From NCBI GenBank assembly GCA_022843145.1, contig JALHOF010000007.1, forward strand, positions 150,402 to 214,401: DNA of 64,000 nucleotides, read 5' to 3'. The DNA is from Hyphomicrobium sp. (GTDB lineage Bacteria > Pseudomonadota > Alphaproteobacteria > Rhizobiales > Hyphomicrobiaceae). Position 1 is the stretch's first letter. Every line of letters begins with the position of its first letter. The notes below the pieces were generated by a model. That model did not search any database and had not been told where the DNA came from. It saw only the letters and a list, made by a program, of their open reading frames with translations. Below are positions 38,394 through 46,883 of this stretch, piece after piece. The position numbers and the translations under genes are program-made.

Positions 38394-38470
38394 GCGCCCG
38401 TAGCTCAGCTGGATAGAGCAACGGATTTCTAATCCGCAGGTCGCAGGTTCAAGTCCTGCCGGGCGCGCCA
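38394..38470 (+). tRNA. tRNA-Arg(TCT)
   Basis: The cloverleaf is complete: acceptor GCGCCCG pairs with CGGGCGC, the anticodon loop is TTTCTAA with anticodon TCT, the T-arm loop is GTTCAAGTC, and the discriminator G with CCA is encoded at 38467-38470. It stands at the left edge of the probable accessory segment. Confidence 0.97.
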
Positions 38471-38654
38471 CCAGTTTCGACGACTGGAAGGCGCGGTTCC
38501 CCCCTGCGGGATCAATCTTCACACCCGTGTCGCGGTCGAGCTCCTAGCAGACGAACGCGGTTGTATCCGACGTGTGCGGCTTCGGCGCACTCAAAGTCTC
38601 CGAATGACAGCTAATTGGAACCGGATTGACGCCGGCCGAATGAGGAGTGCGCAC

Positions 38655-39908
38655 GTGAAGACCGTCTGCGGCATAGACTTCGGCACCTCCAACTCGACGG
38701 TCGGGATCTCGAAGGGTGAAGCGTTCGCGATGGTTCCAGTGGAGGGGACGTACACGACCGTTCCCAGCGCCATCTTCCATCCGGCCGACGGTGCACCGGC
38801 GCTCTACGGCCGCGGCGGGATCGACGCGTACAACGCGCGCGAACCTGGCCGCCTGATGCGCTCCCTTAAATCGATCCTCGGCTCGGCTCTTGTAGATGAG
38901 AAGACCGGCGTTGGCGGTCGATATCTGAGTTTTGAAGAGATCCTCGTCGGCTTCCTCGTCTATCTCAAGGTGAAAGCTGAGACGTTCGCTGGCGAGCGCA
39001 TCGTCGACGTCGTGATGGGGCGGCCAGTGCATTTCGTGGATGACGACGATGCCGCCGACAGTCGTGCCGAGTCCAAACTCGAGTCCATTGCCAAGCAGGC
39101 TGGGTTTAAAAGAATTCTGTTCCAGTACGAGCCAATCGCCGCAGCGCTGCAGTTCGAGCTCGAGCTCGAGCGCGATGAACTGGTCTTTGTCGCCGACATC
39201 GGCGGCGGCACATCCGATTTCTCCGTGGTCAGACTTGGCCCATCGCACAAGAGGCGACATGACAGGGCCAGAGACATCTTGGCCAACGGCGGCATCAGGG
39301 TCGGCGGTACAAATCTCGACACGCAGTTGAGCCTCGCCGCCGTGATGCCGTTACTCGGCAAGGGCGTGATGATCCGCAAAGGACGCGACCTGCCGGCCTG
39401 GCCGTTCGTCGACTTGGCCACCTGGCACCGCATCCACACAATCACCGAGCCAAAAAATCTCAATGTATTGCGACAGATACAGTCTGAGGTCAGCGGTGAT
39501 CCGAAGTTCGAGCGCTACATGCACGTGGTCCGAGAACAAAGCGGTCACCTGATCGCCAAGAATGTCGAAGATGCCAAAATCAAACTGTCGACCGGCACCG
39601 ATGCCTCGATCAATCTCGACGACGTCGAGAAGGGACTGTCAGTTCGAGCGCGTCGTCGCGATTTCGAGAGCTGCACTGCAAGTGAGGTTGGCCGGATCGG
39701 GGAAGCGATCACCTCCACCCTGGGAACCGCTGGCGTTAAGCCGGAGAAGATTACTGCGGTTTTTCTCACCGGTGGCACTTCGGCGATCCCCGTCGTCCGG
39801 AAAGCCATTTGTGCTCCGTTCCGGAACGCCAAGGTCGTCGACGGCGATCGGTTCTGCAGCGTTGGCCTAGGCTTGGCGATCGACGCGCGGCGCCGGCTCG
39901 CAAGCTGA
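38655..39908 (+). CDS. Hsp70-family protein, YegD-like (no substrate domain)
   Basis: A 417-residue protein of the actin/Hsp70 ATPase fold. It has the phosphate 1 motif CGIDFGTSNSTVGI, the phosphate 2 motif FVADIGGGTSDFSVV and the adenosine motif VFLTGGTSAIPVVRKAI. The substrate-binding beta domain and lid of DnaK are absent, as in YegD. The GTG at 38655 is preceded by GAGGAG with 7-base spacing and is preferred over the ATG at 38640. The role is unknown. It is not obviously part of the hydrogenase operon, which runs the other way. Confidence 0.88.
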   Translation: MKTVCGIDFGTSNSTVGISKGEAFAMVPVEGTYTTVPSAIFHPADGAPALYGRGGIDAYNAREPGRLMRSLKSILGSALVDEKTGVGGRYLSFEEILVGFLVYLKVKAETFAGERIVDVVMGRPVHFVDDDDAADSRAESKLESIAKQAGFKRILFQYEPIAAALQFELELERDELVFVADIGGGTSDFSVVRLGPSHKRRHDRARDILANGGIRVGGTNLDTQLSLAAVMPLLGKGVMIRKGRDLPAWPFVDLATWHRIHTITEPKNLNVLRQIQSEVSGDPKFERYMHVVREQSGHLIAKNVEDAKIKLSTGTDASINLDDVEKGLSVRARRRDFESCTASEVGRIGEAITSTLGTAGVKPEKITAVFLTGGTSAIPVVRKAICAPFRNAKVVDGDRFCSVGLGLAIDARRRLAS

Positions 39909-39942
39909 CAGGCGGCTCAATGTATCCGTTTCACACAGCCCG

Positions 39943-40521
39943 TCATGCAGCCGTAAGACCTGCGCCGGCAAGCGCTATCAGGGTTCCGGCAGCTCGCGCT
40001 GCAACCGTACCACGCGGCATCAGACGTCCCATGCCCAACCCTACTCCTTGCAGCAAGCCCGTCGCGACAAAGAAGCCTGCAGCATAACCGTAGAAATTGA
40101 CCTCTTGCGGGATCTCGGCGCCATGCGCTTGACCATGAGCAAAGGCAAACAGGCCGATGACCACAGCACTTGCCAGAACCGGCGTGCGAGCTTCAAGCGC
40201 GATGGCCAACCCGACGGCGATTCCTGAAAGAGCGATGAGAACTTCAATGCCGGGCAACTCAAAGCCCCAATGTGAAACCGCAGCACCCAACGCCATCGCC
40301 CCGAGGAATGCTGCGGGCACGCTCGACACTGCTCGACCACCGAGATGCCACGCCAAGAACCCGACGGCCACCATCGCCAGCAGGTGGTCCAGCCCCATCA
40401 ATGGATGCAAGAAACCGTTGGTTAAAGCGAACGCCGAAGTATGCCCAGTATGAGCCAGCGCGGGCTGAGCGACGGTGATAAACACCGCAGCGGATACGAG
40501 TGGAAGAAAACGGCGCATCAT
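39943..40521 (-). CDS. hupE: HupE/UreJ-type nickel permease
   Basis: A 192-residue membrane protein of the HupE/UreJ family, thought to take up nickel for hydrogenase or urease. After a signal-like start it shows six hydrophobic segments and the family motif FLHPLMGLDHLLAMVAVGF with conserved His and Asp. The His-rich mature beginning (HTGHTS) is typical. It is the last gene of the hydrogenase transcript, 56 bases after hynL, which supports a nickel-supply role. The ATG at 40521 is clear. Confidence 0.92.
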   Translation of the reverse strand: MMRRFLPLVSAAVFITVAQPALAHTGHTSAFALTNGFLHPLMGLDHLLAMVAVGFLAWHLGGRAVSSVPAAFLGAMALGAAVSHWGFELPGIEVLIALSGIAVGLAIALEARTPVLASAVVIGLFAFAHGQAHGAEIPQEVNFYGYAAGFFVATGLLQGVGLGMGRLMPRGTVAARAAGTLIALAGAGLTAA

Positions 40522-40577
40522 TAAAGGCGTTCTCCTTCTTGAGACGGACCCAATTGGGCCTGAGGAAACATGCGGAC

Positions 40578-42326
40578 CTAGCGCACCTTAATGCGCACGA
40601 GTTCCTCGCCGGCAGGATTGGTCACGTGGACCGCACAGGCGATGCAAGGGTCGAAACTGTGGATGGTACGCTGAATTTCGAGCGGCTGATCGGGTATTGC
40701 AAGCGTGTGGCGGTCCATCAGTGCAGCCTCATAGGGTCCCGGTTGGCCCTTCGGGTCACGCGGTCCAGCGTTCCATGTCGAAGGAACGACAGCCTGATAA
40801 TTGTCGATCTTTCCATTCTTGATGACCACCCAGTGGGCAAGCGCGCCGCGCGGCGCTTCCATGAAACCGACGCCTTTTGCTTCGCGGGGCCAAGTCGAAG
40901 GATCCCAACGTGCGGTGCTGTGAACCGACACATCTCCACTCTTGATGTTGCCGATCAGCTCATCGAGCCAACTCTTCATTTGGTCGACGACCACCTTGGT
41001 CTCGAGCGTGCGTGCTGCGGTCCGCCCCATCGTGGAAAACAGCGCTTCGATCGGCAGATCGAGCTTCTTGAGGGCGTATGTCGCGATGTCGCGCGTCGGC
41101 TCGTGGCCCTTGGCATAGAGCATAAGCACGCGAGCGAGCGGGCCAACCTCGACGACGTGGCCATTCCAGCGCGGGGCCTTCAGCCATGAATAGCCCTTTT
41201 CGATGTCGAGCTGTTCGAACGGCGGCTTTGGACCGTCGTAGCTGAACGTCGTCTCGCCAGCATAGGGATGCAGCCCTTGCTTCTTACCAACCTCATAATC
41301 GTACCAGGAGTGCGAGACGAACTCCTTGACGTGCTCGGGATCATTGAGATCGACAGGCTCGATCTTCGCAAGATTACGATTGAGAATGACACCCGACGGA
41401 ATAAGCCAGCTCGACGGATCGTCCATGCCCTTTGCCGGGAAATCGCCGTAGGTCATGAAATTCCCGACACCTTCACCGCGCTTGAACCAATCCTTGTAGA
41501 AAGACGCGATCGCGAGCGTGTCAGGCACGTAGACCTGCTCGACGAAGGACTTCATCTTCGTGATGATGTTCCCAACCTCGGTCAGCGATACGATATTGTT
41601 CGCGGTCGAAGCCGAACCGCCCGCGGCGCCCGTCGGGCTTGTCGAGACTGGAGCCGGCGCGCCACCGACGAGGAAATTCGGGTGCGGATTCTTGCCGCCG
41701 AAGATTGCGTGAATCTTGACGACATCCCGCTGCCAGGCGAGCGCCTCGAGGTAGTGAGCGACTGCCATAAGGTTGGCTTCGGGCGGCAGCTTATACTCCG
41801 GATGCCCCCAATATCCGTTGGCGAAGATGCCCAGCTGTCCTTGCTCGACGAACGCTTTCACCTTCTTTTGCACATCCGCAAAATACCCAGGCGACGAGGC
41901 TGGCCAGCTCGATATGGACTGGGCCAGTGAAGAGGTCGCTTTCGGATCGGCCTTGAGTGCGGAGACGACATCGACCCAATCAAGCGCATGCAGATGATAG
42001 AAGTGCATAACGTGGTCGTGCACATACTGCGACGCGATCATAATATTTCGGATGAGCTGGGCATTCTTCGGGATCTTGTAGTGCAGCGCATCCTCGACAG
42101 CGCGAACCGAAGCGATGCCGTGAACGAGCGTACAGACACCACAGATCCGCTGCGCGAATGCCCACGCGTCACGAGGGTCACGCCCCTTCAAAATCAACTC
42201 GATACCGCGCACCATCGTGCCGGAACTGTACGCTGCTTCGATGGCGCCGCTGTCGCTCATCTGCGCCTCGATGCGCAGGTGCCCCTCGATGCGTGTGATG
42301 GGATCGACAACGACGCGCTTCTGCAT
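40578..42326 (-). CDS. hynL: Isp-type [NiFe]-hydrogenase large subunit
   Basis: The catalytic subunit, carrying the NiFe(CN)2CO centre; it splits H2 on the periplasmic face with HynS. The 582-residue product has the N-terminal ligand motif RICGVCTLVHG (Cys62, Cys65) and the C-terminal motif DPCIACAVH (Cys561, Cys564, His567). The 15-residue tail after His567 (VTNPAGEELVRIKVR) is removed by the maturation protease HupD once nickel is in place. The start is the ATG at 42326 (QKRVVVDPITRIEGHLRIE). It has no signal peptide and travels with HynS by the Tat route. It lies 14 bases downstream of isp2. Confidence 0.96.
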   Translation of the reverse strand: MQKRVVVDPITRIEGHLRIEAQMSDSGAIEAAYSSGTMVRGIELILKGRDPRDAWAFAQRICGVCTLVHGIASVRAVEDALHYKIPKNAQLIRNIMIASQYVHDHVMHFYHLHALDWVDVVSALKADPKATSSLAQSISSWPASSPGYFADVQKKVKAFVEQGQLGIFANGYWGHPEYKLPPEANLMAVAHYLEALAWQRDVVKIHAIFGGKNPHPNFLVGGAPAPVSTSPTGAAGGSASTANNIVSLTEVGNIITKMKSFVEQVYVPDTLAIASFYKDWFKRGEGVGNFMTYGDFPAKGMDDPSSWLIPSGVILNRNLAKIEPVDLNDPEHVKEFVSHSWYDYEVGKKQGLHPYAGETTFSYDGPKPPFEQLDIEKGYSWLKAPRWNGHVVEVGPLARVLMLYAKGHEPTRDIATYALKKLDLPIEALFSTMGRTAARTLETKVVVDQMKSWLDELIGNIKSGDVSVHSTARWDPSTWPREAKGVGFMEAPRGALAHWVVIKNGKIDNYQAVVPSTWNAGPRDPKGQPGPYEAALMDRHTLAIPDQPLEIQRTIHSFDPCIACAVHVTNPAGEELVRIKVR

Positions 42327-42340
42327 TGGACTGCTCCCGC

Positions 42341-43648
42341 TCAAGCGATGAGGTTGTCTGCTACGAGTTCCAGAAGGCTCTCCGCCTTCCGGTCCCACTT
42401 GTACTTGCTGGCACCGAGATTGAGCGTTATCCGGCATTGCCCGCACGCGGTGACGAAGCGGTCGGCGCCCGCGTCCTCGACCTGCCGGCGCTTCATCTCG
42501 AATACGCGATAGCGCAGCGGATCCGCGCGCTTGTTCGAGACCACGCCGCCACCGCCCCCGCAGCACCAACCGACGGTACCTGCATCAGCGAGTTCTTTCA
42601 CTTCGACGCCGAGCGCCGCGAGGATATTGCGTGGCGCCTTGATCACGCCGCCCCGCCGACCCAGCTGGCAAGGGTCGTGGAACGACGCCGATTGTCCGAC
42701 CTTTTTCAGCTTGATCCTGCCGCTCGTGACGGCTTCATCGAGAAACTCGGTCATGTGAATGACGCGAACCGGCAGCTTGTCGCCGTACCATCGCCCCGCT
42801 TCCCAACGGGCGGCTCCGTAGGCATGTCCACATTCGGGCAGGACCAGCGTATGCGCGCCAATCTTGATGGCGGCATCAATGAGTTTCCGGGTCATCGTCT
42901 CTTGTAGAGCGATGTCCCCGTTTAGGTAGCCGATGTTGGACGCCTCGAAGCCATCGCTATGGTAGGTCCACTTGACGCCCAGGGCGTTGAGAACCTTGGC
43001 GGCATCCGCCAGCGCCTTGGTGTGCTCGGTCAGTTCGGCCGGCGCAACGGTAATGAGGTAATCGGCCTTCGGTTCATCGATCTTCATCGCGACTCCAAAC
43101 TGAGTTCCGGCCTCGCGAATGATGTCTGCAAAATCCTCCGATGGTGTCGCCGGACTACCCCATAGCTTCGTCGTGCGGTCCATCAACTCCAGCCGGTCGG
43201 GGATCAATCCAGCAGCGAACATGGCGTGACGTGACTGTTTGACGAGATCGGCGATGTCGATGCCCATAGGGCAGGCGAGCGTGCAACGTCCGCACATCGT
43301 GCAGCTATCGAACAGCAGCTGCTCCCATTCCTCAAGTTCCGCAGCGGTAACGCGAGGCACTATTCCGAATAGGCGGAAGAGCGGAGCAAATGGACCGACA
43401 TGGCGATGGTAGGCCTGCTCGAGCGGCCTCAGCTTGCGGATCGGCGTGTACTTTGGATCACCTGTGGTCACATAGAAATGGCAGGCATTCGCGCATTGCC
43501 CACAGCGCACACAGCTCTCGAGTTGCGCTGCGCCCGTTGCGGCCAGATCGCGAACGAGTGCCTGCATAGCGAGATTTCGCCGCTGTTCATCGCTGGCCTG
43601 GCCTTGGGCATCAAAGGCGACGCCGGTTGCGGTCGTACTGGCGGTCAT
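42341..43648 (-). CDS. isp2: Isp2, HdrD/DsrK-like iron-sulfur protein
   Basis: A 435-residue cytoplasmic protein with two 4Fe-4S sites (Cys46-49-52-56 in SCVRCGQCANACHF, and Cys116-119-122-126 in SCTMCGRCTLACPMG) and a C-terminal CCG-type region (LPECGHAYGAARW; SFHDPCQLGRRGG; GWCCGGGGGVVS; TACGQCRITL). This is the plan of heterodisulfide reductase HdrD and DsrK. In Thiocapsa hyn operons Isp2 carries electrons from Isp1 to the cytoplasmic side. The start ATG at 43648 overlaps the isp1 stop by ATGA, indicating coupled translation. The electron acceptor is not known. Confidence 0.94.
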   Translation of the reverse strand: MTASTTATGVAFDAQGQASDEQRRNLAMQALVRDLAATGAAQLESCVRCGQCANACHFYVTTGDPKYTPIRKLRPLEQAYHRHVGPFAPLFRLFGIVPRVTAAELEEWEQLLFDSCTMCGRCTLACPMGIDIADLVKQSRHAMFAAGLIPDRLELMDRTTKLWGSPATPSEDFADIIREAGTQFGVAMKIDEPKADYLITVAPAELTEHTKALADAAKVLNALGVKWTYHSDGFEASNIGYLNGDIALQETMTRKLIDAAIKIGAHTLVLPECGHAYGAARWEAGRWYGDKLPVRVIHMTEFLDEAVTSGRIKLKKVGQSASFHDPCQLGRRGGVIKAPRNILAALGVEVKELADAGTVGWCCGGGGGVVSNKRADPLRYRVFEMKRRQVEDAGADRFVTACGQCRITLNLGASKYKWDRKAESLLELVADNLIA

Positions 43649-44304
43649 ATGTCGGCCCCTCTGTGCTTGAAGCGAATCCCGGTCTCGCCGCGCGAGACGA
43701 CGAACAGGAACGCGTGCATCAACTTGCCGAATGGAAACCAGACCAGAAGCGCACACACCGTGAGTATGTGGACTGCGAGTAATGTCTCGTAGCGCGCCCC
43801 GATGTGCGACACGGCGGCGATGCCGGAAACGACTGGCAGGAACGTCAGCATCCAGCTCACGTAGTCGTCCGCGCGCGAGATCAGCCGCAGCACGGGATCG
43901 GTGAGCCGATGGACCAGGGCTGCGACCAGAGACACCGCCGTAACCACCGCGATGCCGTAGACGAGGTTGCTCGGAAGTGCCGGCCACGACAGGCCAGAGA
44001 TGGATTTGATAAAGAGAATGTGGGGCGCGAACAGAAGTACAGAAATCGCCAAGCCCAAGTGGAACAAGTAGCCGTTGAGCACCGGAAATAGCGACTGCTT
44101 GAGGAAGGTCGCGTGTGGCCACATCTTGCCGATGATGCCGGCTAGGGCGCTCGCGAAGATGGACGGCGCGCCGGGGCGAGGTGCGGAATAAACCCCTCGC
44201 CGCTCCAGGAGCAGTACCCCGAGGAGACGCCATAGCGCGCCGAACGCGAAGACCGCAAGCGCGACAGTCAGCGCGGGGCCGCGTGCGAACTGAAGGAGTT
44301 CCAT
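43645..44304 (-). CDS. isp1: Isp1, NarI/DsrM-like cytochrome b subunit
   Basis: A 219-residue membrane protein with about five helices. Histidines able to bind two b haems occur in KMWPHATFLKQ, GYLFHLGLAIS, LVHRLTDPV, and LAVHILTVCALLVWFPFGKL with LMHAFLF. The family is nitrate-reductase gamma (NarI/DsrM). It is the membrane anchor that takes electrons from the hydrogenase small subunit. The ATG at 44304 is preceded by AAGAGCAAGGGGTAAGACC, inside the end of hynS, 4 bases past its stop. It overlaps isp2 by 4 bases. Confidence 0.94.
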   Translation of the reverse strand: MELLQFARGPALTVALAVFAFGALWRLLGVLLLERRGVYSAPRPGAPSIFASALAGIIGKMWPHATFLKQSLFPVLNGYLFHLGLAISVLLFAPHILFIKSISGLSWPALPSNLVYGIAVVTAVSLVAALVHRLTDPVLRLISRADDYVSWMLTFLPVVSGIAAVSHIGARYETLLAVHILTVCALLVWFPFGKLMHAFLFVVSRGETGIRFKHRGADI

Positions 44305-44308
44305 GGTC

Positions 44309-45406
44309 TTACCCCTTGCTCTTGGCCGGTGGCGAGCGGTCGAGTGCTTCGACCTCCGCCAGATGGCTCCGCTGGTGCCTGCGGGCGATCCAGGCTGCCG
44401 CCCCACCCATTGCCGCGCCTGCCACGGCCGCGGTGCCGACCAGTTCGCCAGATACGCCGGCTTGGGCCGCCAACGGTGTGTAGAACCCACCCTGATCCCA
44501 GAACTTCGGCTCGGAGCAGCCGAGACAGCCATGTCCCGATTGGATCGGGAACGACGTGCCGCCATTCCATTTCAGCGTCGCGCAGGCATTGTAGGCGATT
44601 GGTCCTTTGCATCCGACTTTGTAGAGGCACCAACCCTTGCGAGCACCTTCGTCGTCAAAACTCTCGGCGAATAAGCCCTTGTCATAGAACGGACGGCGAT
44701 AGCAGCGATCGTGGATCGTCTCGCCGAAAAACGCCTTGGGCCGGCCGAGATGGTCAAGCTCCGGCAGCTTGCCGAACGACAAGAGATAAGCGAGGGTCCC
44801 CGTCATTGCTTCGGGGATCGGCGGACAGCCCGAAATATTGACGATCGGCTTGTCAGTGATGATCTCGCTGACGGCAACGGCACCGGTGGGGTTCGGCCGC
44901 GCCTGCGGTATTCCGCCGAAAGCCGCGCAGGTCCCGACCGACACGATCGCCAACGCATCCTTCGCTGTCGCCTTGAGCATCGCAAGATTGGTCTGCCCTG
45001 CGATCGTCGAATAGACGCCGCCGTCCTTGACCGGCACAGAGCCGTCGACCACGACGATATACTTTCCCTTGTTTTCCCTCATTGCTGCCTCACGGGCGTG
45101 CTCTGCCGCAGCACCCGACACCGACATCAACGTATGATGATAGTCGAGCGAGATTAGGTTGAAGATCAGATCCTCGATCGTCGGGCTGTATGAGCGGGTA
45201 ATCGACTCCGTGCAGCCGGTGCATTCCTGGAATGACAGCCAGATCACGGACTGGCGCCGCGCTTTGGCAAGATTCTCTGCAATGACGCGCGACGCGCCAG
45301 CCGGCAACGCCAGGATGGATGCCACGTAGGCCGAGTATTTGAGAAGGGCCCGACGTGAGACACCCTGTTGCGCCAGCACCTCGCCGAGTGTCGAAGGTAT
45401 GGTCAT
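44309..45406 (-). CDS. hynS: Isp-type [NiFe]-hydrogenase small subunit
   Basis: The electron-transfer subunit of the hydrogenase, with three Fe-S clusters. A Tat motif (SRRALLKYSAY, Arg18-Arg19) opens the 365-residue product, which is exported folded with HynL. The proximal cluster site is ECTGCTES (Cys62, Cys65), with GTCAAFGG and SGCPPIPEAMTG as further ligands. The distal/medial part has HDRCYRRPFYDKG, KGWCLYKVGCKG, NACATLKWNGG and GHGCLGCSEPKFWD. The C-terminal hydrophobic segment (ELVGTAAVAGAAMGG) anchors it next to Isp1. It overlaps the hupH-like stop by 4 bases. Confidence 0.96.
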   Translation of the reverse strand: MTIPSTLGEVLAQQGVSRRALLKYSAYVASILALPAGASRVIAENLAKARRQSVIWLSFQECTGCTESITRSYSPTIEDLIFNLISLDYHHTLMSVSGAAAEHAREAAMRENKGKYIVVVDGSVPVKDGGVYSTIAGQTNLAMLKATAKDALAIVSVGTCAAFGGIPQARPNPTGAVAVSEIITDKPIVNISGCPPIPEAMTGTLAYLLSFGKLPELDHLGRPKAFFGETIHDRCYRRPFYDKGLFAESFDDEGARKGWCLYKVGCKGPIAYNACATLKWNGGTSFPIQSGHGCLGCSEPKFWDQGGFYTPLAAQAGVSGELVGTAAVAGAAMGGAAAWIARRHQRSHLAEVEALDRSPPAKSKG

Positions 45407-45870
45407 TGTCCCCCCTGCGTTTGTCCAGCAAACTCCCGATCAAGGGGTCGAAGTGACTGCACCGCAGCGCCGTCGTTCTCGATCAGTGACCGCAGTCGCG
45501 CCAGGCTGTCGCGCGCGTCGTCGGGTTGGGTTGTCAGAATGTCCGGCACATGCGCGACGACAATCTCCTCGGACGCAACGTGCCCGTCGACGCTGCGGTG
45601 ACGCACCCACCAGACACCCGAGATTGCCGTCTCCCAGATCTCGCTCGTGCCCGCCACAGTTAGGATTGCCGAGACGTCTCCCTGGCCAAGGATCGTCTCC
45701 AATTCGCGGCGATCGCCATCCGTCATGGGCAAACTGCGCAAATCGATCGCAGCGGCTTCCCCCGTTGCCACGAATGTCGCAAGCCGGGCAGCAATCTCCC
45801 GCACCAAGACAACCGCCAATCCCGTCGGCGGGACACGGTCGCTCTCGGCGATTGGATTGGAGCGGATCAT
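45403..45870 (-). CDS. HupH/HyaF-like hydrogenase expression protein (short)
   Basis: A 155-residue protein resembling the C-terminal HupH/HyaF domain, with GDVSAILTVAGTSEIWETAI, GVWWVRHRSVDGHV, and EEIVVAHVPDIL. Full HyaF/HupH proteins have about 280 residues; the N-terminal half is absent here. The family helps in iron-sulfur and small-subunit maturation. The ATG at 45870 sits inside the end of hupD (ATGA overlap) and its own stop overlaps the start of hynS, so all three are probably translated together. The shortness could reflect a natural one-domain form. Confidence 0.85.
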   Translation of the reverse strand: MIRSNPIAESDRVPPTGLAVVLVREIAARLATFVATGEAAAIDLRSLPMTDGDRRELETILGQGDVSAILTVAGTSEIWETAISGVWWVRHRSVDGHVASEEIVVAHVPDILTTQPDDARDSLARLRSLIENDGAAVQSLRPLDREFAGQTQGGQ

Positions 45871-46382
45871 GAATCCACTCCGGCATCGGAACAAGCCGCT
45901 GACGCTCTCTCTTCGTCGAGTTCTTGGCGCCACAGTGAGGCGAGATCGAGAACTCTGGCGCATGTCGCGTCTATTGCCGACTTGACGGTGGGCGTTGGTT
46001 CCAGACCCCACTCGGTCGATGCCGGCTGCACACCAACAAGCGCACGTCGCCGTGGGCAATTTCCGAGCATCGTCGCGGTCGCGACAAGGTCGAAGGCCGC
46101 AACCTCATGGGGGGTGCGCTTCTTGCCACCAAGCTGCGCATCCATAGCAGCACCCTCAAAAACGGCAATCGATCCGGGCGTTGCTCCGATCTCGGCGGCA
46201 TCGACGAAGATCAGTGCATCGGCTGCTTCTACCTCCGGAAGCAATCCCAAGCCGATCGTCCCACCGTCGATAATGGTGAGCGGCGCTCCAGAGTAAGTCC
46301 GCTTGAGCGAATTGACGACGTGGATACCGACGCCGTCGTCGCTCAGAAGCGAATTGCCAAGTCCGAGCACGAGAATCGTCAT
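45867..46382 (-). CDS. hupD: Hydrogenase maturation endopeptidase
   Basis: A 171-residue HyaD/HupD-type protease that removes the C-terminal peptide of HynL after nickel insertion. It begins at the ATG at 46382 with LVLGLGNSLLSDDGVGIHVV (the nickel-binding Glu site is Asp here, in SDDGVG), DGGTIGLGLLPEVEAADALI, FVDAAEIGATPGS, and the His in KKRTPHEVA. This is the first gene of the minus-strand hydrogenase transcript. It starts 216 bases from divergent hypC. Confidence 0.93.
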   Translation of the reverse strand: MTILVLGLGNSLLSDDGVGIHVVNSLKRTYSGAPLTIIDGGTIGLGLLPEVEAADALIFVDAAEIGATPGSIAVFEGAAMDAQLGGKKRTPHEVAAFDLVATATMLGNCPRRRALVGVQPASTEWGLEPTPTVKSAIDATCARVLDLASLWRQELDEERASAACSDAGVDS

Positions 46383-46598
46383 CGCCCCGTCTTCCGATAC
46401 AATTGCTGAAGGGTAGCCGTCCTGGTCGTCAGTCAATGTTGGCTAATGATAGCGTGGTGACGTTTTCCGAAATTGATCTCGAATAAGGTCGAGAACGAAA
46501 ATCGTCGGAATATCGCTCCGATGAGTTTGATGCGCTGGCAGCGCGGCTTGGAGTGCGCGGTACGCGCGATGGACGTTCGAACAATCGGGGACAAACAC
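46383..46598. promoter_or_regulatory. Divergent hup/hyp regulatory region
   Basis: The 216 bases between hupD and hypC must hold promoters for both transcripts. It contains TTGAT-CTCG-AATAA (46473-46486), which matches the FNR/FixK consensus in the first half and in three of five positions in the second, and several GATxxCGAxx stretches. No -24/-12 or -35/-10 pair is clearly seen. The assignment to oxygen control is an inference. Confidence 0.4.
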
Positions 46599-46883
46599 AT
46601 GTGTCTCGCCGTTCCGATGCGGATCGTTGACATCGAAGGCTTCGTGGCTCGCTGCGAAGCCAAGGGAGTGCAGCGCAGCGTCAACCTCATCTTGCTCGAT
46701 CACGAATTGCTGAGCCCGGGTGTCGTCGTTCTGGTGCATGTGGGCTACGCGATCCAGACAATGACGGACGAAGAAGCACAGGAGAGCTGGGGCCTGATCG
46801 ACGAAATGTTGGCCCAAGAAGACGAACTCGCGGCCGAGGACGAGGTCAGGGAACCCCCGCCTGGAGGAAGCAGCCATGCATGA
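46599..46883 (+). CDS. hypC: Hydrogenase assembly chaperone HypC
   Basis: A 94-residue chaperone that binds HypD and carries the Fe(CN)2CO group to the large subunit. It starts MCLAVPMRI, with the essential Cys2, and the body (IEGFVARCEAKGVQRSVNL, GVVVLVHVGYAIQTM) is standard. The acidic C-terminus (EEAQESWGLIDEMLAQEDEL) is a little longer than usual. The ATG at 46599 is set by this Cys2. Its last 8 bases overlap the start of hypA. Confidence 0.95.
   Translation: MCLAVPMRIVDIEGFVARCEAKGVQRSVNLILLDHELLSPGVVVLVHVGYAIQTMTDEEAQESWGLIDEMLAQEDELAAEDEVREPPPGGSSHA

Noticed and set aside
46548..46566. Sigma-54-like site TGGCAG-N6-TTGG before hypC
   Set aside because: The GG and second element are 13 bases apart, one more than required, and the -12 element lacks GC.
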